This document shows positions 56,167 to 64,000 of a stretch of DNA of 64,000 bases, one piece after another. The notes below the pieces were generated by a model. It did no database searches. It saw only the letters and a list, made by a program, of their open reading frames with translations, and was not told the origin of the DNA. Made by a program: the position numbers and the translations under genes. Positions within the stretch are counted from its first letter, which is position 1. Each line of letters opens with the position of its first letter. Source of the stretch: Shewanella atlantica (GTDB lineage Bacteria > Pseudomonadota > Gammaproteobacteria > Enterobacterales > Shewanellaceae); assembly GCF_003966265.1 (NCBI RefSeq), contig NZ_RXNV01000001.1:1-64000 (forward strand). The letters are read 5' to 3'.

Positions 56167-57180
56167 TTAAGAATTCTGTGTGCGAATACGCTGCAGATAG
56201 TTTTGTTTAGTGTTTTCACACCAGGCAACACGACCACCATCGAGAAGCTGACCACCCAGGTCATCGGCCAATTGGTGAGCAGAATTCAACATGATAGAGA
56301 AATTCATCAAGGGATCTCCATGACAAGGCAGAGTCATAAATAATACGACGCCTTCGGTTGTGAACTGTTCCATATCATCAAGGTTAAACACACCGGGTTT
56401 AACCATATTTGCCAATGAAAATAGTGTCTTGCCGGTACCGGCATTATCTTCATGACGATGGAAGATACTCATATCACCAAACTTAAAGTTAAGAGACAAT
56501 AGAGAGGGCAGCAGTTCTGCACCATTAAGCTCTTCGCCTTCGGCCGCGACCACGTGTAATACCAGTACATCTTGTGGCTCGGGCAAGGTTTCAGGCTCTT
56601 GGGCAATAACCTCAGGCTCTGAGATAGACTCTGACACAGGTTCTGCTACTTTAATTGCAGGCTCAGGAGAAGGCTCTGACTCAGGAACACTGGCCTCAAA
56701 CAATGAACTTTGGCTGGGCGCAGCTTGTTGCCCCAGTCCCAACTCCATCTGATTGATCTCCTCTTGCTGCACGTCGGCAGACAACACAGGTTCCTGTCTC
56801 TGACGAGACACTCTCTGTTTAGGCTGATCAGACAGAGAAAAATCATCACTGGTCTCAGCAACAACCTCATCTTCACGAACAGGGCTCTCCATCACTTCCT
56901 CAGAAGTCAGAGTCGGCTCTTTCGGCGCAAAAGCGATTTCATCTTCATCGCGTTCGTCATCAGAAATGGGAGACCCTTTTCTTACTCTCACCTGGCCAAT
57001 ACCGTCGGCATCGAATCCCTGGGAGTCTCGAGTCGCAGCCTGATCTTTATAGAAGCCCGTCATGGGGCTCTCTTTTAATGATTTAGGTTGTTGTTTTCTA
57101 ATGGACCAAAAACCATGCACAAGTACCGCGATAATTGCAATCGCACCTAACACAAACAATACCAGTTGCAAATTTTCCAT
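56167..57180 (-). CDS. zipA: Cell division protein ZipA
   Basis: This 337-residue protein has an N-terminal TM anchor ([20 protein letters not shown]), a long acidic, low-complexity linker (about 40-205, rich in E, S and P) and a C-terminal FtsZ-binding domain ([59 protein letters not shown]). It anchors FtsZ at the division site. The start codon has a ribosome-binding site and follows smc by 23 bp. Linker length varies normally between species. Confidence 0.96.
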   Translation of the reverse strand: MENLQLVLFVLGAIAIIAVLVHGFWSIRKQQPKSLKESPMTGFYKDQAATRDSQGFDADGIGQVRVRKGSPISDDERDEDEIAFAPKEPTLTSEEVMESPVREDEVVAETSDDFSLSDQPKQRVSRQRQEPVLSADVQQEEINQMELGLGQQAAPSQSSLFEASVPESEPSPEPAIKVAEPVSESISEPEVIAQEPETLPEPQDVLVLHVVAAEGEELNGAELLPSLLSLNFKFGDMSIFHRHEDNAGTGKTLFSLANMVKPGVFNLDDMEQFTTEGVVLFMTLPCHGDPLMNFSIMLNSAHQLADDLGGQLLDGGRVAWCENTKQNYLQRIRTQNS

Positions 57181-57203
57181 TGGTTACCCTGTCTTTCCTA
57201 TGG

Positions 57204-60200
57204 TTAAACAGCGTCGGCTAGTGCCACCGCTTCATCAATATCTACAGCAACTATGCGTGAAACACCCGGCTCATGCATAGTGACTCCTATCAGTTGGTCA
57301 GCCAATTCCATGGTGATCTTGTTATGACTGATATATATAAATTGCACACTTTGAGACATCTCTTTGACCAGCCGACAGAATCTGTCGACGTTAGCATCAT
57401 CTAAAGGTGCATCGACCTCATCCAACATACAAAAAGGCGCAGGATTCAGTCTGAAAATCGCAAATACCAATGATAAAGCGGTTAACGCTTTTTCTCCACC
57501 GGAAAGAAGATGAATAGTGCTATTCTTTTTACCCGGTGGCCTCGCCATAATCGTCACTCCGGTCTCGAGTAAGTCATCATGGGTCAACGCCAGATGTGCA
57601 CTGCCTCCGCCAAATACTTTTGGAAAGAGTACACCTAAGTCCTGGTTCACTTTATCAAAGGTCTCTTTAAAACGACTCTTTGTCTCTCTGTCTATCTTAC
57701 GAATCGCCTCTTCGAGGCTGGTCAGTGCAGAAGTGAGATCCGCATCCTGGCTATCTAAATATGACTTTCGCTCACTTTGCTGCTCATATTCCTCGATAGC
57801 GGCTAAGTTGATCGCCCCAAGGTGAGTAATACGGGCACGTATTCGCTCTAACTCTCTTTGGCGGGCCTGCGAACTCTTATTCATATCTAAAGACAGTTTA
57901 ACTTCATCGAGCTTAATCTCTTGCTCATTAAGCTGCATCAATTGGCTGTCTGCCTGACCTTTTAAACCTTCGCGACGTAACTTTAACGTGCTGATAGACT
58001 GAGTCAAGTGTTCTATCTTGCCAAGCTGTTGTTTTTTCGTTAATCCTGCGCTATCACTCGCTTCTTGCAGCCGGGTTTGCTCTTGACGCAGTGTCGACAG
58101 CTCGGTCTGCTGCAGTTCCTGCTTCGCCAAGGCTTTTGCAAGCTGTTCATTTAACGCACTAAGTTGTCCATCTTCATTGTCAGCATCTTGCTTCGCCAAC
58201 TGGTTTTCAAGTGCCTGCTTGGCTGAAGTCAGCTCTTCGATACGGGCTTGTTGTTGACTGATAGACTGGGCGTTGAGGGCGATTTTAGTCTTTAATGCCT
58301 GCATCACAGAGTTTGACTCATTGAGTTTTGACTGCTGCGAAGCACCCTGCTCTTTTAACGCTTTTATCTGTTCGGCTTTCAGCTGAAGTTGCAGTACTGA
58401 ATGGTTTTGTTCAGTTTCTGCCGCCTGCAGCTGAGCCAAACCGGCTTCCACTTTTTTACTGAGGGTCGTTTGGGTGCTAAACAGCTCGTCGAGATCCCGT
58501 TTATATTGCTGACACTCAAGCTTCAGTCGCTGACTTCTCGCCTCACACTCCTGCGCCCTATGTTTCGCGGCACTTATCTGCGAACTTAAACCCGCAATGG
58601 TTAGCCTCAATTGCTGCAGATGTTCATTACCCGATTGCAGCGACAACTTCAAAGGTTCAATAGTGGCGTGTAGCTCATGGCTATGTGATAACAGGTCGCT
58701 CAACAGGGCCTCGGAATCGGTAATACTTAACTCAAGTGCATCCTGCTCCCGCTTTAACTGCACCAGAGAACCTGAATCCGTCCCCTTTCTAATCACAAAT
58801 CCTTTGCCCAGCAGGTAACCGTCGGCGGTGGCGATACGCTCATTATCACCTAACGCTGAGAGCATTGGCTTAGCGGCATCGATACTCTCCGCCCACAGAA
58901 CATTAGATAGCCAAGGTGATAGATTGGCACTGCAGCTGACAACCGACCAGGTTTGCTGCTCCCATGGGCTAAACCCTTCACGGCCCGCTTCGACGCCGGC
59001 CGGAGTCTTAAGCAGTCCATCAAACAGAAGTTCGACGGCTTTCTCCCAACCGGGTTTCACTTCGAGTAGCTGCCACAGGGCTTTTTCGCCCTCGAGTTCG
59101 GTCTCATCCGGCAGTAGCTTAGCAACCAGGGCTAAACGGCCCTTCTCTTCGGCGAGAGACTGATTCAGGGCTTCCTGTTTGGCTCTGAGTTTAGCTTGTT
59201 CTTGGGTCGCCGAGGTGAGTCTCAATTCTGACTCTTCATTGATCTCTTGCTGAAGATCCGCCTCGGTCACCAACTCCTCGAGTTTTGATGCCTGCACCTG
59301 ATGGTCTTGACCAAATTGCTCGGCTTCAACTTCTGCGCTCTGTTTTCGGTTGTCTTCTATCTGCTGCTTCTTCTGCTCAACCATCACCTCAAGGTGATTC
59401 AGCTTTGAGCGTGAAACCTCATGCTCTAACCGATAACCCGAGACCTGCTCTTTGTGCAGGTTTAAAGATGTTGAAAGCCGCTCCCCTTCGCCTTCGAGCT
59501 CATTGAGACGAGCCGTTAAATCATTCGATGATGAGGCCAGACTGTCGACTAAGGGAGTTTGATTTTCAAACTCTAAGCTCAAGGCACCCTTTAAGGTCTC
59601 GTCCGACCTCAATTGGGCATTATGGTTATCGAGTTTAGTCACGATCGCCGAGATACGTTGATCGATATGGGCGTCCTGCTGCTGCCTGTGCTTGAGATCT
59701 TGCTCGAGTTTTCCTATCTGGTTACCGCATTGGTAAAAATCTTCTACCCGCTTCTGCTCTTCACACTCTAATTCCACCAGTTGCACACTCAACTGGGTTA
59801 GCGTTAGTTCACACTTTTCTTTTTCTGCATCAAGCTCGGCCTTATTCAGTTCAAGCTTGTTAACCTCCAGGGTTAACTTTTCGGTTTGATTGGTTAACTC
59901 GATATAACGACTGACAGAAAGCTCAGAGTCCAGTGTTCGCTCAGATTGTTTCAACTCGCGATATTGCTTGGCCGCGCTTGCCTGCTCAGCCAACTTCTCC
60001 AACTGACGCCCTAACTCGGTGCGAATATCGCCCAGTCTCTCCAGGTTCTCTCTGGTGTGACGGATCCGGTTTTCGGTCTCCCGCCGCCGCTCTTTATAGC
60101 GGGAGATCCCTGCCGCCTCCTCGATAAATACTCTCAGCTCCTGAGGTTTAGACTCAATAAGACGAGAGATGGTCCCCTGCTCGATAATCGCGTAGCTTCG

Positions 60201-60614
60201 AGGCCCCAGGCCCGTCCCCATAAAGAGATCGGTAATATCTTTGCGGCGGCACTTCTGACCGTTGAGAAAATAGGAGGAGTCGCCATCACGCGTCACCTGA
60301 CGCTTAACCGAGATCTCCTGATAGCTGGCATATTGCCCGGTAAGGCGACCATTCTGGTTCTCAAAAAAGAGCTCGACACCGGCGACCGATACGGGTCTTC
60401 GGGCACTGGAGCCGTTGAAGATAACATCGGCCATGGAGTCGCCACGCAGATGTTTAGCCGAGCTTTCACCCAGCACCCAACGCACGGCATCGATGACATT
60501 AGATTTACCACAACCATTGGGACCAATGATCGCGCTTAGCGGGTTAAGAAAAGGGATCTTAGTTGAATCGACAAACGACTTAAATCCAGCAAGTTTTATC
60601 TGTTTGAGTCTCAT
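57204..60614 (-). CDS. smc: Chromosome partition protein SMC
   Basis: This 1136-residue ABC-type ATPase has the N-terminal Walker A IGPNGCGKSNVIDAVRWVLG, two long coiled coils (about 170-490 and 640-950), a central hinge (about 510-640, LLEVKPGWEKAVELLFDGLL), and the C-terminal signature LLSGGEKALTALSLVFAIFR with Walker B FCMLDEVDAPLDDANVDRFC. Adjacent zipA and ligA match other gammaproteobacteria. In genomes that have MukBEF, SMC is a MukB-independent factor; which applies here cannot be seen in the window. Confidence 0.97.
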   Translation of the reverse strand: MRLKQIKLAGFKSFVDSTKIPFLNPLSAIIGPNGCGKSNVIDAVRWVLGESSAKHLRGDSMADVIFNGSSARRPVSVAGVELFFENQNGRLTGQYASYQEISVKRQVTRDGDSSYFLNGQKCRRKDITDLFMGTGLGPRSYAIIEQGTISRLIESKPQELRVFIEEAAGISRYKERRRETENRIRHTRENLERLGDIRTELGRQLEKLAEQASAAKQYRELKQSERTLDSELSVSRYIELTNQTEKLTLEVNKLELNKAELDAEKEKCELTLTQLSVQLVELECEEQKRVEDFYQCGNQIGKLEQDLKHRQQQDAHIDQRISAIVTKLDNHNAQLRSDETLKGALSLEFENQTPLVDSLASSSNDLTARLNELEGEGERLSTSLNLHKEQVSGYRLEHEVSRSKLNHLEVMVEQKKQQIEDNRKQSAEVEAEQFGQDHQVQASKLEELVTEADLQQEINEESELRLTSATQEQAKLRAKQEALNQSLAEEKGRLALVAKLLPDETELEGEKALWQLLEVKPGWEKAVELLFDGLLKTPAGVEAGREGFSPWEQQTWSVVSCSANLSPWLSNVLWAESIDAAKPMLSALGDNERIATADGYLLGKGFVIRKGTDSGSLVQLKREQDALELSITDSEALLSDLLSHSHELHATIEPLKLSLQSGNEHLQQLRLTIAGLSSQISAAKHRAQECEARSQRLKLECQQYKRDLDELFSTQTTLSKKVEAGLAQLQAAETEQNHSVLQLQLKAEQIKALKEQGASQQSKLNESNSVMQALKTKIALNAQSISQQQARIEELTSAKQALENQLAKQDADNEDGQLSALNEQLAKALAKQELQQTELSTLRQEQTRLQEASDSAGLTKKQQLGKIEHLTQSISTLKLRREGLKGQADSQLMQLNEQEIKLDEVKLSLDMNKSSQARQRELERIRARITHLGAINLAAIEEYEQQSERKSYLDSQDADLTSALTSLEEAIRKIDRETKSRFKETFDKVNQDLGVLFPKVFGGGSAHLALTHDDLLETGVTIMARPPGKKNSTIHLLSGGEKALTALSLVFAIFRLNPAPFCMLDEVDAPLDDANVDRFCRLVKEMSQSVQFIYISHNKITMELADQLIGVTMHEPGVSRIVAVDIDEAVALADAV

Positions 60615-60818
60615 GGTGCCAGTTAGGTCGTTTTCAGCAAATGCATTTTGCCGAACAGAGCTTATTTAGAGTTGATTTTCTGGGGCTACTTTACCAAAGC
60701 GGGCAGTATTTTGTAACGTTTTTATTCCCCATTGTTTTATATATCTCTTGTCATCGGAAACCGAGTGGAACACAATTCAGATAGTTTTTTCTTATGCCTA
60801 ATATAGACGTGTCTACTT

Positions 60819-61592
60819 ATGAATCAAACAGCTAAAACATCCCGTAAGAGTGGGATGGACTACTTTCTCTTCGGATTTAGCCTGATAAAACGCAAAGGGC
60901 TGAGAAGTTTTGTGTTTATTCCATTGATGGTGAACCTGCTGCTGTTCTCCGGCGTTATCTATTTCGCCATCGGCCAGCTGGAAAATGCCTTCGGATGGAT
61001 TTCGGCCCAGCTCCCCGATTACCTGAGTTGGCTCAACTTCATCCTATGGCCATTAGCCGTCATCACATTGTTGGTGGTGCTGTCGTTTATCTTCAGCTCG
61101 GTGATGAACTGGATAGCCGCCCCCTTTAACGGCCTGCTCGCCGAAAAAGTGGAGCAATACCTGACGGGCAAGGACCTCAACACCGGCACCACCGCCGACC
61201 TGATAAAAGATCTGCCACGGATATTCGGCCGGGAATGGAAAAAGCTTAAATACTATCTGCCCAGAGCCATCATCTGTCTTATCCTGTTCTGGGTCCCACT
61301 GCTGGGTCAAACCGCAGCCCCGGTTATCTGGTTCCTATTCAGCGCCTGGATGATGGCCATTCAATATTGTGATTACCCCTTCGATAACCACAAGGTGCCC
61401 TTCTCTGACATGAAGTTTGCCCTCAATCAGACCAAAGGCACCAGCTTTACCTTCGGCGCCTCTGTCACCCTGTTTTCGATGATTCCGATAGTTAACTTTA
61501 TCGTCATGCCGGTCGCCATTTGCGGCGCCACGGCCATGTGGGTAGATAAATACCGAGAAGCATACAAGCACCCGGAGATCGCGCCGGAGTAA
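60819..61592 (+). CDS. cysZ: Sulfate transporter CysZ
   Basis: This 257-residue inner-membrane protein of the CysZ/EI24 family has four main TM segments (FVFIPLMVNLLLFSGVIYFA, WLNFILWPLAVITLLVVLSF, YLPRAIICLILFWVPLLGQT, GASVTLFSMIPIVNFIVMPV). The fold and family motif YCDYPFDNHKVPF support sulfate uptake for cysteine synthesis. It is divergent from smc, as in many gammaproteobacteria. Confidence 0.93.
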   Translation: MNQTAKTSRKSGMDYFLFGFSLIKRKGLRSFVFIPLMVNLLLFSGVIYFAIGQLENAFGWISAQLPDYLSWLNFILWPLAVITLLVVLSFIFSSVMNWIAAPFNGLLAEKVEQYLTGKDLNTGTTADLIKDLPRIFGREWKKLKYYLPRAIICLILFWVPLLGQTAAPVIWFLFSAWMMAIQYCDYPFDNHKVPFSDMKFALNQTKGTSFTFGASVTLFSMIPIVNFIVMPVAICGATAMWVDKYREAYKHPEIAPE

Positions 61593-61750
61593 CGTCTGCG
61601 GCTGACCTTGTTATTGGTTCCATCAGGCAGATTCAGCTAGCAGGCGATACTAATTCAGGCTTCTACGATGCAGCGTTCGGCGTTGCCGTTTAGTCAGACC
61701 TGACTATCAATAACAATTTAGCTAGGTTCAATGATTGTCACAGCGACTAT

Positions 61751-62011
61751 CTACCCCAGGTCATTGTCCTTAGCTAAGATTTGTTCCCCCGGCCTACATA
61801 ACCATGCTGTAAAAGTTCGGATCTGTGGAAGAACAGTTAAATTAAGACACAGCGCAAATGGCCAGGCAATGACAAAGCTATGCGCCCAAACGGGTGGCCA
61901 CTCTGCACTAAACCCCATTTTATACCCGGATATCAATCCGGACATCATAGTCGCCATCGTTAAGGATGACAGAAAAGTTGTTAACCAAAACTCTTTCTTC
62001 CCCATACTCAT
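61751..62011 (-). CDS. DUF2798 small membrane protein
   Basis: This 86-residue protein has two TM helices (LTTFLSSLTMATMMSGLISG and VWAHSFVIAWPFALCLNLTV) and the conserved central Gly/Trp-Pro segment of DUF2798. The start is ATG at 62011, with AGGTGA upstream. It is divergent from the LysR gene at 62084 by 72 bp, so it is a likely target of that regulator. Function unknown. Confidence 0.78.
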   Translation of the reverse strand: MSMGKKEFWLTTFLSSLTMATMMSGLISGYKMGFSAEWPPVWAHSFVIAWPFALCLNLTVLPQIRTFTAWLCRPGEQILAKDNDLG

Positions 62012-62083
62012 ATCACCTATTGAATCAAGATAGGAAAAGTGTAAACATAATCATAAATGCAAACAATGCAGAAGAATTGAACC

Positions 62084-62983
62084 ATGAGTTCCATATTTGG
62101 AAGTATCGACGATCTATATTTATTCTGTAAGGTGGTTGAGCAAGGCTCACTTCAGAAAGCAGCTGAGGTACTGAACTTACCAAAATCAACAGTTTCCAGA
62201 CGTCTTACAGCATTGGAAACTCGACTCGGCTTAAGATTGCTGGAAAAAGATGGGCGGGAATTAGCACCAACTGAGGTAGGTAAACTTGCTTTCGAAAGCC
62301 TCAGTAGTGGTATTGAGATGCTTGAATCAGGTATTGAAAGTCTTAACGAGCAAACCAGCCAGGTGTTTGGTCGCGTTAAGTTATCCATTCCACATAGCTT
62401 TTATCACTCCTTTGTTGCAACGACTATCGACAAATACCTTAAGGCTTATCCCAAAGTTCAACTCGATCTGATATTGAACGACGATCAGGCAAGACCTGAA
62501 ACGGATCGTGATTTACTCATAACTTTCGACATAGAAAGTATGGATGAGATGATCGCGAGGCCGATATTCACCTCAAAACATGGTTTCTTTGCCAGTCAAG
62601 AATATGCTGAACAATGTGGTAAGATCTCCACGCCATCTGACTTAGTGGCACTCGATTGGGTTGCCATAGATAAAAAAAACAAATTACCTTTTTTCCACAA
62701 TGGTCAACTGTGCGAAGAACATTATATTAAACCCAGGCTGGTAGTAAACGATATGCGGGCTGTAGTCGATGCTGTAAGCCGTGGTTTAGGTGTCGCTTCA
62801 TTGCCTCACAAACATGCTAAAGAAGCATCAAACTTAGTGCAGTTACTCCCTGAGTACCATCGAAGTGATCGTCAATCATTTCTGGTTTACAAAGCTAGAA
62901 AGTACCAACCCAACGCCGTTCGCGTGCTGATTAATGCCTTGCTTGAAGAGAACGAGGGCTGGAACCATCGACACAAAAAATGA
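62084..62983 (+). CDS. LysR-family transcriptional regulator
   Basis: This 299-residue LTTR has an N-terminal winged helix (VVEQGSLQKAAEVLNLPKST, VSRRLTALETRLGLRLLEKD) and a type 2 periplasmic-binding-fold effector domain (VKLSIPHSFYHSFVATTIDK). Such regulators commonly control a divergent gene, here the DUF2798 gene, and sometimes an efflux operon downstream. The gene that follows at 63333 encodes an efflux adaptor and could be a second target. The ligand is unknown. Confidence 0.94.
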   Translation: MSSIFGSIDDLYLFCKVVEQGSLQKAAEVLNLPKSTVSRRLTALETRLGLRLLEKDGRELAPTEVGKLAFESLSSGIEMLESGIESLNEQTSQVFGRVKLSIPHSFYHSFVATTIDKYLKAYPKVQLDLILNDDQARPETDRDLLITFDIESMDEMIARPIFTSKHGFFASQEYAEQCGKISTPSDLVALDWVAIDKKNKLPFFHNGQLCEEHYIKPRLVVNDMRAVVDAVSRGLGVASLPHKHAKEASNLVQLLPEYHRSDRQSFLVYKARKYQPNAVRVLINALLEENEGWNHRHKK

Positions 62984-63332
62984 AACAAGCAGCCATACAG
63001 GGATATCTCGATAAGCCCCCCCCAAGGCTTTCTCTATTATTCATGAAGTGTAAAGAAAGCCTGCTAGGTTTATCTATACTTCAGGTCGCACTCTCATAGA
63101 TACAGAACCCAAGACTCAACAATTGTTCCACACACAATAACCTCTCCCTACCCAGCTTTGTTAAAGGCACTGCAAGCCATCACGTGAGGAGCTTTACCTC
63201 ACGGGAACGTTTTCGACATTCATTTCACAACCCACAGGTTAACCTCGTCACCAATAGATGGAAATCTACCACTTTCCCCATGTGCTGGATTCTCCAAGAA
63301 CAAGAATTAATGAAGATGACAGGTAAAAACCG
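62984..63332. other. Intergenic region before the efflux adaptor gene
   Basis: This 349 bp separates the LysR gene and the efflux gene. It must hold the promoter of the efflux operon, but no strong hairpin or repeat was seen. Confidence 0.35.
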
Positions 63333-64000
63333 ATGACAAGCAACTGTAACGCAAACGCCAATAACCTACTGAAAAGGGGTAAATTATTTCATAATAACAG
63401 ACAAAATTTCATGCCAGTTGTTCTTATCTCTATCGCCTCCATGGTCTCTTTCATCATCCATGCAACAGCCCCAACCCCTGCAGTAAGACCTGATGCAAGG
63501 CAAGCCATTAATGTCAATACCATGCAGGTCGATGAGCAAATGTTTACGCCAAGTTATAAAGCTTACGGCACTGTGATTGCGAAAAACACTCTGACACTGA
63601 CAGCTCAGGTTGACGGCCAACTTACCTACCTTGCAAGAAATGTCATCCAAGGTGGACGGTTAGGTGTAGGTGAAAATATCTTTCAACAAGATACGTCAGA
63701 TTTACAGGCCGTATTAGCACAGCGACAAGCTGAAGTAGAAATTGCTACGGCTAGGCTAGCTTTAGAGTTAGGTGAGCAGCGCATCGCAGAAAAAGACTAC
63801 CAAATGATGTTGAAAGACTTTGAAGAAAATGAGTGGCAATTAGATCTGGAACTACTCCTGCGAAAACCTCAATTGAGTCAGGCAAAAGCTCAACTCGATA
63901 TTGCTCATAATGCACTGGATATTGCAAAAAAGGAACTCAGCCGCGCTCAATGGTTAAGTGATAAGCACTATTTTGTTGAATCAAAACAGGTCTCCCAAGG
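63333..64000 (+). CDS. RND efflux membrane-fusion protein (HlyD family), partial
   Basis: The first 222 codons of a periplasmic adaptor. It has an N-terminal anchor (FMPVVLISIASMVSFIIHA), the first lipoyl half (YGTVIAKNTLTLTAQVDGQL) and a long alpha-helical hairpin (LQAVLAQRQAEVEIATARLA and LSQAKAQLDIAHNALDIAKK). Such proteins bridge an RND pump and an outer-membrane channel. The gene continues beyond the window. The start ATG at 63333 has AGG about 11 nt upstream. Confidence 0.85.
   Translation, partial: MTSNCNANANNLLKRGKLFHNNRQNFMPVVLISIASMVSFIIHATAPTPAVRPDARQAINVNTMQVDEQMFTPSYKAYGTVIAKNTLTLTAQVDGQLTYLARNVIQGGRLGVGENIFQQDTSDLQAVLAQRQAEVEIATARLALELGEQRIAEKDYQMMLKDFEENEWQLDLELLLRKPQLSQAKAQLDIAHNALDIAKKELSRAQWLSDKHYFVESKQVSQ

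Overview
This is a chromosomal stretch of a marine gammaproteobacterium, most likely Shewanella. The evidence is the smc-zipA-ligA order with divergent cysZ, gmhB directly upstream of an rRNA operon, a DUF4212/ActP-type symporter pair, an H-NOX with its own hybrid kinase, and a repeat ending in ATACCAATCAGTATAA, a motif I recall as common in Shewanella and Vibrio. No species is claimed.

Layout. 1-1470: 5' end of a 16S gene (minus strand), its boxA leader and promoter, then gmhB. 1.8-7.7 kb: an aminopeptidase P, a response regulator (REC-DUF3369-HD-GYP) with a coupled GAF histidine kinase, and an APC permease. 7.8-13.3 kb: a SnoaL-like protein, a eukaryotic-type choline/carnitine acyltransferase, a short BCCT-like transporter behind a long leader rich in inverted repeats, and a MarR regulator. 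13.3-21.6 kb is an AT-rich accessory zone. It holds a ClsC-like phospholipase D lipoprotein, an unusual HD-CBS-HEPN fusion, outer-membrane proteins (one a pseudogene), remnants of an HD phosphohydrolase and of a REP-associated transposase, and diverged intergenic repeats. 21.6-28.8 kb is a full hydroxyproline catabolic cluster: D-hydroxyproline dehydrogenase, trans-3-hydroxyproline dehydratase, deaminase, 4-hydroxyproline epimerase, ketoglutarate-semialdehyde dehydrogenase and a GntR/FCD regulator, with TTGTATACAA-like operators in the divergent promoter. 28.9-34.9 kb: a KAS III enzyme, an unlisted 57-residue protein, a MITE-like repeat, pntAB and an LRAT-like protein.

35.0-48.4 kb: H-NOX plus hybrid kinase, a DEDDh exonuclease, a cNMP-CBS-nucleotidyltransferase protein, a PgsA-like enzyme, a TPR protein, a very large secreted metallophosphatase, and the actP/DUF4212 pair. 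Two genes here, the exonuclease and actP, have their 3' ends present three times in tandem; the extra copies come from a diverged allele. 48.4-53.3 kb: an orphan Mu-type Mor activator with a gene fragment, a DsbA-like protein, a YeeZ-like epimerase, an HD-GYP phosphodiesterase and a candidate small RNA. 53.3-64 kb: DUF2919, ligA, zipA, smc, cysZ, DUF2798, a LysR regulator and the start of an efflux adaptor cut by the window edge.

The most novel candidates are the HD-CBS-HEPN protein (15487-16827), the two gene-3'-end triplications (37456-37863 and 45624-46697), the structured leader before the BCCT gene, and the small RNA at about 53063-53262. No CRISPR array, tRNA or complete mobile element was seen.
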